This document shows positions 49,794-58,210 of a stretch of DNA of 64,000 bases, in pieces. The number at the start of each line of letters is the position of its first letter. Positions within the stretch are counted from its first letter, which is position 1. Both the position numbers and the translations under genes were made by a program. Origin of the DNA: Sinomonas notoginsengisoli (GTDB lineage: Bacteria > Actinomycetota > Actinomycetes > Actinomycetales > Micrococcaceae); NCBI RefSeq assembly GCF_021554725.1, contig NZ_JAIZDP010000012.1, forward strand, positions 1-64,000. The letters run 5' to 3'. The notes under the pieces are model-generated. The model had not been told where the DNA came from, searched no databases, and saw only the letters and a list, made by a program, of their open reading frames with translations.

Positions 49794-50200
49794 GCTTCGT
49801 CTGCTCCGCGCTCTTTCTCAGTTACCAGATACGCCGCGGCGATCCCAGGCGCGGCGGCTTGGAACACGGTGCCGCCGCCGGGGAGGACCATGCACCCCAG
49901 GAACTCCTGGTCGAAGGTGACGATTCCGGAATCAACCGCCTCGAGCTTGGCCCGCAGGAGCAGGGCGAGCTGTCGCCAGCGGTGGCGCGCGGCTTCCTGC
50001 GCCGAGCCGTGGTCGTGGGCTCGGCCGCTGGCGCGGGCGGCGATCCGGAACCGGCGGCCCCCGTGGGAGAAGGCCACGGAGGCGCCGTTGCCCGGACCGA
50101 GGAGGATGTCCTGGGCCGCGGCCTCGGCGAGCATCGCCTGGATGTCGGCCTGCAGGGCGGCGCAGCTGAGCGAGGCGCCCCGTACGTAGTTGGTCCTCAC
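49790..50200 (-). CDS. Hypothetical protein coupled to the small gene downstream
   Basis: 136 residues: ALQADIQAMLAEAAAQDILL, GASVAFSHGGRRFRIAARAS and GGGTVFQAAAPGIAAAYLVT. Soluble, with no recognised motif. It overlaps the 78-residue gene (ATGA), so the two probably act together. No further context. Confidence 0.6.
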   Translation of the reverse strand: MRTNYVRGASLSCAALQADIQAMLAEAAAQDILLGPGNGASVAFSHGGRRFRIAARASGRAHDHGSAQEAARHRWRQLALLLRAKLEAVDSGIVTFDQEFLGCMVLPGGGTVFQAAAPGIAAAYLVTEKERGADEA

Positions 50201-50288
50201 GCCCCCGCCCCCGTCCGGGCGCGCGGCTCGGCCCCGCGCTGTGATGCGGTCAACTCGAGATGCGCCCTTCCGGGGCGGGGTGAGGCCA

Positions 50289-51443
50289 CTACCGGCGCCC
50301 GAACTGGGCGGCGACGGGGCACTCGAACGGGTCGCGGGCCGCCAGGCCCACCCGGTTGAGGTAGCGGATGACGATCCCGTAGGAGCGCCACAGGCTCGTT
50401 TCGGTGTAGGGCACCGCGAGACGGGTGCACTGCTCGCGGACCAGCCGCCGCGCCTTGGCCAGATGCGGGCGCGGCATGGAAGGGAACAGGTGGTGCTCCA
50501 CCTGGTAGTTCAGGCCGCCCATGAGCCACGTGGCCCACCAGCCGCCCGCGACGTTCCGGGACGTCCGGACCTGCTTGGAGAAGAAGTCCAGCTTCGCCTC
50601 CGGCGCGATCACGGGCATGCCCTTGTGGTTCGGCGCGAACGTAGCCCCCATGTACACGCCGAACACGGCCAGCTGCACGCCGAGGAACGCGAACGCCATC
50701 CCCACCGGCAGGAGCCAGAACAGCGGCGCCAGGAGCAGCACGAAGCGCAGCACGAGAAGCCCGATCTCCGACCACCGCCCCTTGACCTGACCGGCGGAGA
50801 ACAGGTGCCGCACGCTGAGGAGGTGCAGGTTGAGGCCCTCGAGGGTCAGCAGCGGGAAGAACAGCCACCCCTGCCGGCGGGTGATGAAGGCCCGCAGGCC
50901 ACGGGCCTTCGCGGCGTCCTCGGCGACGAAGGAGATGGTGTCCACCTCGATGTCCGGATCGCGGCCCACCTTGTTCGGGTTCGCGTGGTGGCGGGAGTGC
51001 TTGGAGTCCCACCACGAGTAGCTGATGCCCACGACGGCGGCGAGGAACCTCGCGAGCCTGTCATTCCCGGGGCCTGCGGAGAGGATCTGCCGGTGTGCGG
51101 CCTCATGGGCGAGGAACGCGACCTGGGTGAACAGGACGCCCAGACCGCCGGCGATCAGCAGCTGGAACCAGCTCTCACCGAGAAGGACGGATCCCGTGGC
51201 GCAGGCGGCGAGCCCGATCGCGAGGGCGGCGCCCACGAGGAGGTAGAACCAGGGGGTGCGCTTGAGCAGGCCGCGTTCGCGGACGCTCTTGGAGACCTCG
51301 AGGTAGGCCTGGGCGATCGGCGGGAAGTCGCCGGTGCCAGCGTACTGCTGGAGGCCCGGGATGCTGCCGGAGGCGCGGCCTGTGAGTGAGGGGCGGAGGG
51401 CGGGGCTCGATACGGTGGCGATCAGAGCACCCCTTTCAGGCAA
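50289..51443 (-). CDS. Membrane fatty-acid desaturase
   Basis: 384 residues with three histidine boxes of the acyl-lipid/delta-6 type: HEAAH (113-117), HSRHH (149-153) and the QVEHHLFP box near residue 315. Hydrophobic stretches between them give about four helices. It introduces a double bond into fatty acyl chains using O2 and ferredoxin electrons. The start is uncertain: TTG 51443 opens the frame, but AGGGGTG lies inside it just before CTG/ATC codons. It sits next to a cold-shock gene on the same strand, separated by a strong hairpin, which fits a role in membrane fluidity at low temperature. Confidence 0.92.
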   Translation of the reverse strand: MPERGALIATVSSPALRPSLTGRASGSIPGLQQYAGTGDFPPIAQAYLEVSKSVRERGLLKRTPWFYLLVGAALAIGLAACATGSVLLGESWFQLLIAGGLGVLFTQVAFLAHEAAHRQILSAGPGNDRLARFLAAVVGISYSWWDSKHSRHHANPNKVGRDPDIEVDTISFVAEDAAKARGLRAFITRRQGWLFFPLLTLEGLNLHLLSVRHLFSAGQVKGRWSEIGLLVLRFVLLLAPLFWLLPVGMAFAFLGVQLAVFGVYMGATFAPNHKGMPVIAPEAKLDFFSKQVRTSRNVAGGWWATWLMGGLNYQVEHHLFPSMPRPHLAKARRLVREQCTRLAVPYTETSLWRSYGIVIRYLNRVGLAARDPFECPVAAQFGRR

Positions 51444-51509
51444 GCGCGCGTGCGCGGCGGGGCTGCTTCAGCAGTGATTCGATTGTCAGCAGGGATTCGA
51501 TGGGGTGCT

Positions 51510-51550
51510 GCCGTGCCGGCGGACCGCAGTCCACGGTCCGCCGGCACGGC
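51510..51550 (-). terminator. 17-bp hairpin downstream of the cold-shock gene
   Basis: GCCGTGCCGGCGGACCG at 51510-51526 pairs perfectly with 51534-51550 across CAGTCCA. It lies 25 bases past the stop of the cold-shock gene, as expected of its terminator, and separates it from the desaturase gene. Confidence 0.75.
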
Positions 51551-51574
51551 GGGTGCCGCTAGAGAGCTCAGAGC

Positions 51575-51778
51575 TCAGAGCGGGCGGATGTTCGCAGCCT
51601 GCGGGCCCTTGGGGCCACGCTCGGAGTCGAACTCGACCTTCTGGCCCTCTTCGAGGGAGCGGTAGCCGCTGGTCGCGATCGCGCTGTAGTGCGCGAACAC
51701 GTCCGGCGTGCCGTCCTCGGGGGCGATGAAGCCGAAGCCCTTTTCGGAGTTGAACCATTTCACGGTGCCAGTGGCCAT
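51575..51778 (-). CDS. Cold-shock protein (CspA family)
   Basis: 67 residues, the usual length. [20 protein letters not shown] contains RNP1 (KGFGFI); DVFAHYSAI gives RNP2 and [20 protein letters not shown] the C-terminal strand. It binds single-stranded RNA and DNA. The ATG at 51778 is preceded by AAAAGGAAAAAACAC; the in-frame extension to 51856 is untranslated leader. Confidence 0.95.
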   Translation of the reverse strand: MATGTVKWFNSEKGFGFIAPEDGTPDVFAHYSAIATSGYRSLEEGQKVEFDSERGPKGPQAANIRPL

Positions 51779-52218
51779 GTGTTTTTTCCTTTTTTCTTTG
51801 AGATAGGCCGACACGTCGGCCTGTGTTCCGCGCGGGCAATGTGCCAGAGCGGACAACTGTGGTGATGAGAAGAGAATGGGGGAATGCCGGATGTGAACGG
51901 CCTGAAGGCCGTTGGGGTCTTCCTCTACGGGTCCATCAACTGCGCGCTGTCGCCGGGCAGATGAATCAGAGTACGTGCGATGGATACTTTCGGTAGAGGG
52001 AACGGGACGCGAACCGGTCTGAAAATCACGACCTGAAGTGTCCGCGTCTGTAACAGTCTACACTGCCGGGCCTCAATCCCTTGCACGCGTAGTCCCGGGG
52101 TGGCGCCACCGCACCCAGCCGCCGTCCGCGAGCCGGTTCACCGCGACCGGGACGAGGCCTCCTCGCACTGACCGCCGGCCCGCACAGGGGAGCGCGCGCC
52201 GTCGTGCGAAGAGCCCGC
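51779..52218. other. Cold-shock leader/promoter region without other genes
   Basis: A 440-base gap. The part next to the cold-shock gene should contain its long 5' leader; a small dyad AACGGCCTGAAGGCCGTT lies near 51897. The remainder to the hydrolase stop at 52219 shows no gene. Confidence 0.5.
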
Positions 52219-53133
52219 CTACGCCTCCTGCCGGAGGAACCGCCGGAAGAGGTTGACGATCATCCCGGACGGGTGCTGCAGGGCGCCGTGGCTGGACCGC
52301 GGCACAATCACGCTGGTGCTGCTCGCGAGCGACGCCGCGAGGCTGGCCGCGATGGTGTGGAAGTAGTCCGGGCTGTCGGCGCCGGCCAGGAGCAGGACCG
52401 GGACGGCGATGCCGGCGTATCGGGTGGAAGCCGGATGACTGCTGTCCAGAAGGGCGATCTCCTGCGCCAGGGCAGGTACCATCTCCTTCCACGCACGGCC
52501 GTCCTTGGTCATCCGGGAGATGGCCCACAGGACCAGCCGGACGGCCTGGTCGGGGAGCACCGTCTTCTGAACGCGCGGATCGATCTCCCGGGAGAAGGCC
52601 TGGACGGCCCGGACATAGTCCCCCTTGGCCGCTGCCTCGATAAGCTCGGGCAGCATCCGCGTGGGGAGGCATCCTGCGATGTTGACGGCGGGATCGTAGA
52701 CGGCCACGCGGCTCACCGGCAGGCAGAGCGCGGCCTCGAGGGCTATGCCGCCGCCATAGCTGTGGCCGAGGACCACCGAGCTGCCCGTCGCGTCCAGGAC
52801 GGCCTTGAGGTCGTCCAGCTCTGCGTCCATGGAGTAGTCGGCCGGCAGGGGGCTCGACTTGCCCCGGCCCCGCCTGTCGTACACGTGCACCGGGATGGTC
52901 GCCGAGAGGCTGCTGGCGAAGGTGCTGTACAGGATGGTCCGGGTCAGGCTGCCCGCGGCGAGGACGGCACCAGGCCCGGTGCCGTAGCTGTAGACGCTCA
53001 GGACGCCCCCATCCGGGGTCCTGACTGACTGGAGCTGCGGCGCGACCACTGCGGACTTCTTCCTCGAGCGGCTGCGCACCCAGCCGCGACGGCGTGTGTG
53101 GAGAGATGATAGCGCCGTCTCGGGGACGGGCAT
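52219..53133 (-). CDS. Alpha/beta hydrolase
   Basis: 304 residues. After a basic N-terminus (RRRGWVRSRSRKKSA), the core reads VYDRRGRGKSSPLPADYSMD, nucleophile elbow VVLGHSYGGGIALEA, VPVLLLAGADSPDYF (acid) and SSHGALQHPSGM (His). It belongs to the non-specific MhpC/PldB-like group. The basic leader may be an over-extended start. It is 39 bases downstream of the DNA polymerase IV gene on the same strand, so co-transcription is possible. Substrate unknown. Confidence 0.85.
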   Translation of the reverse strand: MPVPETALSSLHTRRRGWVRSRSRKKSAVVAPQLQSVRTPDGGVLSVYSYGTGPGAVLAAGSLTRTILYSTFASSLSATIPVHVYDRRGRGKSSPLPADYSMDAELDDLKAVLDATGSSVVLGHSYGGGIALEAALCLPVSRVAVYDPAVNIAGCLPTRMLPELIEAAAKGDYVRAVQAFSREIDPRVQKTVLPDQAVRLVLWAISRMTKDGRAWKEMVPALAQEIALLDSSHPASTRYAGIAVPVLLLAGADSPDYFHTIAASLAASLASSTSVIVPRSSHGALQHPSGMIVNLFRRFLRQEA

Positions 53134-53172
53134 AGGCTTCGGTGGATCCTCGCCGTGGAGGGGCCAGCGCCG

Positions 53173-54246
53173 TCACCACCCGCTGCGCGTCGGCGTGTGC
53201 CCCTCCCGGGCATCCTCTGGCATGGCCATCTCGGCGCGCAGGCCGAGGAGCCGGATCGGGCGGGCGGGCTCGATCTCTGCGGCGAGCTCGAGGGCGCGGG
53301 CGAGGATCTCGTCCCGGTCCGAGGTCTCGGGGATCTTCCGCGCGTGGGTCTTGGTGGTGAACGGTGCGTACCGGACCTTGAGGGTCAGCCCGACCACGGG
53401 GCGTCCCTCCTTGGCGACGTCCTGCAGGACGCGGGCCATCAGCTCCCGCACGGCCTCATCCACCTGGGCCGGTTCGGTCAGGTCGCGCTGGAAGGTGGTC
53501 TCCCGGCTGTGCCCGCGGGCCACCCACGGGGTGCTGTCCACGACGCTGCTGCCGTCCCCCCGTCCGAGCTGCGCGTACCACGGGCCCATCCTCGGGCCGA
53601 ACTCCGGAACGAGGTCCTCGGGGTCGGCCGCGGCGAGCTGGGCGACCGTGATAATGCCGAGCTTGGCCAGCCGGCCCGACACCTTGGCTCCGACGCCCCA
53701 TAAGTCCTTGGTGGGCCGGGCGCCCATCACCTCAAGCCAGTTCGCGGCGGTGAGGCGGTAGACGCCGGCGGGCTTACCGAAACCGGTGGCGACCTTGGCC
53801 CGGACCAAGGTGTCGCCGATGCCCACGCTGCAGTGCAGCCGCGTCCGCTCGAGGACGGCGGCCTGCAGCGCGCGGGCGTAGGCCTCCGGAGCTTCTGATT
53901 CGACGCCCACGAAGGCCTCGTCCCAGCCGAGCACCTGCACGACGGCGCCGGGCTGGGCGCGCACGGCGGCCATCACCGCGTCGGAAGCCTCAAGGTAGGC
54001 CTCCCGGTCCACGGGCAGGATGACGGCGTCCGGGACCTTCCGGGCCGCGATCCGCAGGGGCATCCCGGAGCGCACCCCGAACGCCCTGGCCTCGTAGGAG
54101 GCGGTCGAGACCACGGCCCGCTCCGTCGGATCCCCGCGCCCGCCCACGATGACCGGCTTCCCCGCGAGCTCCGGGCGCCGGAGCACCTCGACCGCAGCGA
54201 GGAACTGATCGAGGTCAACGTGCAGCACCCAGGGGATTCCGCTCAC
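53173..54246 (-). CDS. dinB: DNA polymerase IV (Y-family)
   Basis: 357 residues from GTG 54246, with GGTGGGG upstream. The catalytic palm motif is VLHVDLDQFLAAVEVL (Asp); then STASYEARAFGVRSGMPLRI, VLGWDEAFVGVE (where most family members have S-x-DEAF/Y), VGIGDTLVRAKVATGFGKPA, the helix-hairpin-helix region and the little-finger domain (RETTFQRDL). It is an error-prone lesion-bypass polymerase. WDEAF in place of the common SIDEA keeps both acidic residues. The frameshifted copy at 34601-35653 is a clear paralogue. Confidence 0.92.
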   Translation of the reverse strand: MSGIPWVLHVDLDQFLAAVEVLRRPELAGKPVIVGGRGDPTERAVVSTASYEARAFGVRSGMPLRIAARKVPDAVILPVDREAYLEASDAVMAAVRAQPGAVVQVLGWDEAFVGVESEAPEAYARALQAAVLERTRLHCSVGIGDTLVRAKVATGFGKPAGVYRLTAANWLEVMGARPTKDLWGVGAKVSGRLAKLGIITVAQLAAADPEDLVPEFGPRMGPWYAQLGRGDGSSVVDSTPWVARGHSRETTFQRDLTEPAQVDEAVRELMARVLQDVAKEGRPVVGLTLKVRYAPFTTKTHARKIPETSDRDEILARALELAAEIEPARPIRLLGLRAEMAMPEDAREGHTPTRSGW

Positions 54247-54383
54247 CCCACCAGTTTGTCCTAGACCACCTTGGCCAGCCGAGATCCCGCCCTCGCCGCA
54301 TCGTCCTGCAGGTCCAGCCGCACCTCGGAAGTGCACCCGCCGCGGGCTGGCCGGACGGGCGCAACCCGGGCATAGTTCTGACC

Positions 54384-54941
54384 ATGCGCACGCTCATTGC
54401 CTGGGTATTCCTGTACTCGCTCGACGGCCTCCTAGCAGACGAGGGCACCGACTTCTGGCGATACGCCTTCGGGATGCCCCTCGACCCCGCGCACCTCGCC
54501 GAGCAGGTGGACCTCTACGGGAGCGCGGACGCGCACATCATGGGCCGGACCGCCTACGAGGGCATGTCCGCTAACCTCCCGGGCTCTGACCACCCGTTCT
54601 CGGACATCATGGACGCCGGGCGGAAGGTCGTCTTCTCCCGCACCATGACGCGGGCGGACTGGGCCAACACGACCATCGTCTCCGGGAACACGTCGGAGGA
54701 GGTCGACAGGCTCAGGCAGGGCGGCGACGGGCACATCGTGGTGTGGGGCGGCGTGGGCCTCTGGCGGTCGCTCATGCTGCTCGACCTGATCGACGAGATC
54801 CACGTGGACCTGCACCCCTACGTGGCGGGGGAGGGAACCAGGCTGTTCGACGGGGAGCCCAAGTCGTACCAGCTCGACCTCGTCAACAACACCGCCTATC
54901 CCAATGGGATCGTCAACCTGCACTATCGGCGGCACCGGTAG
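54384..54941 (+). CDS. Dihydrofolate-reductase-fold (RibD C-terminal-like) protein
   Basis: 185 residues: VFLYSLDGLLADEGTDFWRY, ADAHIMGRTAYEGMS, KVVFSRTMTRADWANTTIVS, HIVVWGGVGLWRSLMLLDLI and EIHVDLHPYVAGEGTRLFDG. This is the YyaP/YwjB-type DHFR-like family of NADPH-linked reductases with no defined substrate. It is divergent from the DNA polymerase IV gene across 137 bases, and its 3' end overlaps the convergent helicase gene by 19 bases. Confidence 0.9.
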   Translation: MRTLIAWVFLYSLDGLLADEGTDFWRYAFGMPLDPAHLAEQVDLYGSADAHIMGRTAYEGMSANLPGSDHPFSDIMDAGRKVVFSRTMTRADWANTTIVSGNTSEEVDRLRQGGDGHIVVWGGVGLWRSLMLLDLIDEIHVDLHPYVAGEGTRLFDGEPKSYQLDLVNNTAYPNGIVNLHYRRHR

Positions 54942-57900
54942 CCGCGCGCCGGCTCGGTTCCCACCTCGAACACGCGTCCCAGCGCGGGCAGGTGCATGAG
55001 GATCCGCAGCACGGGCTTGCCGGTCGCCGCCTCGACCGCCTCGCGGTACGTGGCCATCTGGCCCAGATAGTGGCTGCGGATGTGCTCGACCGGGTCGGAG
55101 CCCGGATAGGTCTTGTGGTCGACGACGACGAACCCCTCCGGCCCCTCGAGCAACAGGTCGATCCACCCCTCCATCGTCTGGCCGTCCGGGCGCCAGCCGA
55201 TCGCGGCCTCGCGATGCCGCGCCCACCCGGGGAACTCCGCGTCGAGCCAGGCCTCGAACCGCTCGCCGGCCGTGGTGAGGAGCATTGGCTCGACGGTCCG
55301 GGCAACGCCCCAACGGCTCACGAGGCGCTCCGCGAGGCGTCCCCGGCCGGCCGCGTCCAGCATCCGGAACTCCGTGCCGAGGTAGGCGTGCACCGCGCTG
55401 CCCACCGCACCCCAGTCCTCCGAACCGTGCGACGCGAGCGGCGTGCCGAGGACGCCCGCCTCCCGCACCTCCGCCTCGAGCCCCTCCGAGACGACCGAGC
55501 TGGCGGTGAGCCGAGCGGGCAGACGCACGACGGCGGGCCCCGACTCGGGCGCGTCGACCCACCGGGGTTCCCACACGCCGTCGGGCGCAGAAGCCTCCGC
55601 GGGCACCAAGGAGGTAAGCCGTGCCGGGATCTCCGTCTCCCGGCACACGGCCACAACCCCGTCCGCGAAGCCCTCGGCGGGGGCCTTCCATCCCACGAGC
55701 GAGTCGACGCCGAGGTCGTTGAGCATGCTCGGCGAGCCGTTCTTCGCCGTTAGCACCGTGGTGTGGGCGGCGCGGGTCATGCCCACGTACAGGAGCCTGG
55801 CTTGGTTGCGCTGCTCGCGCCCAAGGAACTGCGCGGCGGCCTCGCTGGCCTGCGCGCGAACGTCCAGTGGGGACCCGCCGTACGGGAACGGGCTCGGCCA
55901 CAGCCGGATCCAGCGCCCCGCGAGCGGGTCGGCGAGGTCAAGCGTCCGGGTCGACTCGACCCCCGCCCCGAACGGCCGCGCCTTCGTCTCCTTGTCCAGA
56001 CTCTCCATGACCACCACGGGCCACTCGAGCCCCTTCGCCTCGTGGTAGGTGAGGACATTCACCACGTCCGGCCCGGCACTCTCGGCCGACGCGTGCTCGC
56101 CCGAGGCGAAGTAGTCGAGGAAACCCCGCAGGGTAGCCGGCTCCCGCAGCGCCCGGCACCTCTCGTAGTACAGCTCCACCGCTCCGCGGAACGCGTCCAG
56201 ATTCCGCAACCGCCGCTCCGGCGCGGACCACCCGGCAATGAGCCGGGGAAGCCCCAGCACCCCGGTGACGGCCTCGAGGACCTCCGTCGGCGTCGCCGCC
56301 ACGGCCTGCGCGCGCAGCGCGTCCAGCGAGGCGACCACGGGTGCGGCCCGCCACGCCTCGTGCACGAGGCGCGGTCCCGCGACGAGGATCCCCTCGGCGT
56401 CGTGCGTCTGGTCGCGAGGCACGACGGCGCCCAGCAGCTCCCGTTGCCATGTCGCGTGCGAGGGGTGGTCGGGATGCAGGGCTACGAGCTCCGCGAGGGC
56501 CACGGTGTCGAAACGGTCAGCGACATAGGCCATGCCCGCGCGGGTCAGCTGAACTTCACGGGAGCCGCCCAGCGCGCGGGTGTCGAGGCTCGCCCGGAGC
56601 CCCAGTTCGTCGAGGGCCGTGGCGATGACGCCCACTTCGGCGTTGGTCCGGGTCAGGATGGCGACGTCGCACGGGCGCAGCGGCTCCCCTCTGACCAGGA
56701 GCCCTCGCCCGAGCAGCTCCTTGACGCCGGCCGCGGTCGCGCGCAGGCGGTCCTGGGCCCTGCCCTGGCAGCGGGACCACGCCTCGACGCTCCCGGCGTC
56801 GTCACCGTACTCGGCTGCCTTCACGGCGGGCAGCTCGAGGTGCACCGACTCGCGTGTCATGCGGTGCCCGTCCGCGTCCCGCGTGAAGACCCGCTCGAAC
56901 ACGGCATTCGAGAGGTCAACAACTGCCTGCTGCGACCGGTACGTCTCCGAGAGCTGCTCGCGCCGCTCTGCTGGGATCTGGGCCATGACGGCCTCCATGA
57001 GCTCCGGGTCGGTGCCGCGGAACTCGTAGATGGCCTGCTTCGGATCGCCCACCCAGACGGCCCGCTCGGCGAGCGCGCCCAGCTCGAGGAAGAGGGCCAG
57101 TTGGAGCGGGCTCGTGTCTTGGAACTCGTCGACGACCAGCAATTGGATCCGCCCACGGAACGCGATGCGGAATGCCTCGTTGTGCCGGGCCAGCTCCAGG
57201 ACCTTGGCCTCCTGGTCCACGAAGTCCATGAGCGCATTGGCCCGCTTGAACTCCTCGTAGGCGTCGATGCAGTCCGCCGCGCAGGAGAACACACCGCGGA
57301 TGTAGCCCTCGAGGTCCTGGTGGAACGCGGTGTTGGACAGCAGTTCGCCGTGGATCCGCCCCTTGAGGTCCCCGAAGATGGACTTGAGCGACTTGGGCGC
57401 ACCGGAGCCGAGGAATCCTCGCCACACCTCCCACGGCGTCGTCCCGACGTCCTGCGCCTTGGCGACCTTGTCCAGGATCTTGGGATAGTTCTCCTGGAAG
57501 CCCTTGGCGGCGGTGTCCACTGTCTTGCCGTCGAGCCCCTCGCCGGTGGCGGCCACCCGCTCGGCCACTGCGCGGAGGGCGTGCAGCTCACGGAACCACT
57601 CTCCCCGGTTGTCCTCTGTCGGGTCATCCAGCAGGACGCGGAACCCCGCCCACGACGCGTCCGCGCACCTGCGCACCGCACTCGCAGAGAGCATGTTGGC
57701 CCGTGCGAGCGCCACAATCCGGTGAACCGTGGACCCCCACGTCTCGGTCTGGTACTCCCCGGCGTTGTCCGGGTGCGTACCCATGCGCCAGGCGATCGGG
57801 CCGAGCACCTCGGCATGGTCAGCACGGATCTCGTCCGTGGCGAAGGCGAACATCGCCTCGAGCTGATCCTCGCCGATCACCTCGAGCGCAGGGGAGAGCC

Positions 57901-58210
57901 CGGCGTCGACGGCGTACTCGGTCAGCAGCTGCCCGCACACGCTGTTCACCGTGCCGATGAGGCTCGCACCGAGCTGCTGGGATGCGAGCGCCTCGCCCGA
58001 TTCGAGCAGCTTGGCCGCAATCCGCTCGCGCAGCTCCCCGGCGGCCTTCTTCGTGAAGGTTGTGGCCATGACCTTCTCCGCCGGGGTCCCTCCGCTGATC
58101 GCCTCGACGATCTTCTCCGTCAGCGTGTATGTCTTGCCCGTTCCTGCACTGGCCGAGACCATCGTGACGTTGTCCACGAAGCCGCCGCCGCTCACGGGGT
58201 CGAGCCTCAT
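54923..58210 (-). CDS. AddA-like UvrD-type helicase-nuclease
   Basis: 1,095 residues. The SF1 helicase has MVSASAGTGKTYTL (Walker A), ATTFTKKAAGELRER (Ia), LLVVDEFQDTSPLQLAL (II), VWVGDPKQAIYEFRGTD (III), ETYRSQQAVVDL (IV), LTYHEAKGLEWPVVVM (V) and LLYVGMTRAAHT (VI). A RecB-type nuclease ends the protein: GSAVHAYLG, GWIDLLLEGPEGFVVVDHKT and LGQMATYREAVE. The ATG at 58210 overlaps the upstream nuclease gene (ATGA). Together they form an AddAB/RexAB-like complex for processing double-strand ends, in repair or against phage DNA. A stray copy of its 3' end lies at 46085-46185. Confidence 0.88.
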   Translation of the reverse strand: MRLDPVSGGGFVDNVTMVSASAGTGKTYTLTEKIVEAISGGTPAEKVMATTFTKKAAGELRERIAAKLLESGEALASQQLGASLIGTVNSVCGQLLTEYAVDAGLSPALEVIGEDQLEAMFAFATDEIRADHAEVLGPIAWRMGTHPDNAGEYQTETWGSTVHRIVALARANMLSASAVRRCADASWAGFRVLLDDPTEDNRGEWFRELHALRAVAERVAATGEGLDGKTVDTAAKGFQENYPKILDKVAKAQDVGTTPWEVWRGFLGSGAPKSLKSIFGDLKGRIHGELLSNTAFHQDLEGYIRGVFSCAADCIDAYEEFKRANALMDFVDQEAKVLELARHNEAFRIAFRGRIQLLVVDEFQDTSPLQLALFLELGALAERAVWVGDPKQAIYEFRGTDPELMEAVMAQIPAERREQLSETYRSQQAVVDLSNAVFERVFTRDADGHRMTRESVHLELPAVKAAEYGDDAGSVEAWSRCQGRAQDRLRATAAGVKELLGRGLLVRGEPLRPCDVAILTRTNAEVGVIATALDELGLRASLDTRALGGSREVQLTRAGMAYVADRFDTVALAELVALHPDHPSHATWQRELLGAVVPRDQTHDAEGILVAGPRLVHEAWRAAPVVASLDALRAQAVAATPTEVLEAVTGVLGLPRLIAGWSAPERRLRNLDAFRGAVELYYERCRALREPATLRGFLDYFASGEHASAESAGPDVVNVLTYHEAKGLEWPVVVMESLDKETKARPFGAGVESTRTLDLADPLAGRWIRLWPSPFPYGGSPLDVRAQASEAAAQFLGREQRNQARLLYVGMTRAAHTTVLTAKNGSPSMLNDLGVDSLVGWKAPAEGFADGVVAVCRETEIPARLTSLVPAEASAPDGVWEPRWVDAPESGPAVVRLPARLTASSVVSEGLEAEVREAGVLGTPLASHGSEDWGAVGSAVHAYLGTEFRMLDAAGRGRLAERLVSRWGVARTVEPMLLTTAGERFEAWLDAEFPGWARHREAAIGWRPDGQTMEGWIDLLLEGPEGFVVVDHKTYPGSDPVEHIRSHYLGQMATYREAVEAATGKPVLRILMHLPALGRVFEVGTEPARGYRCRR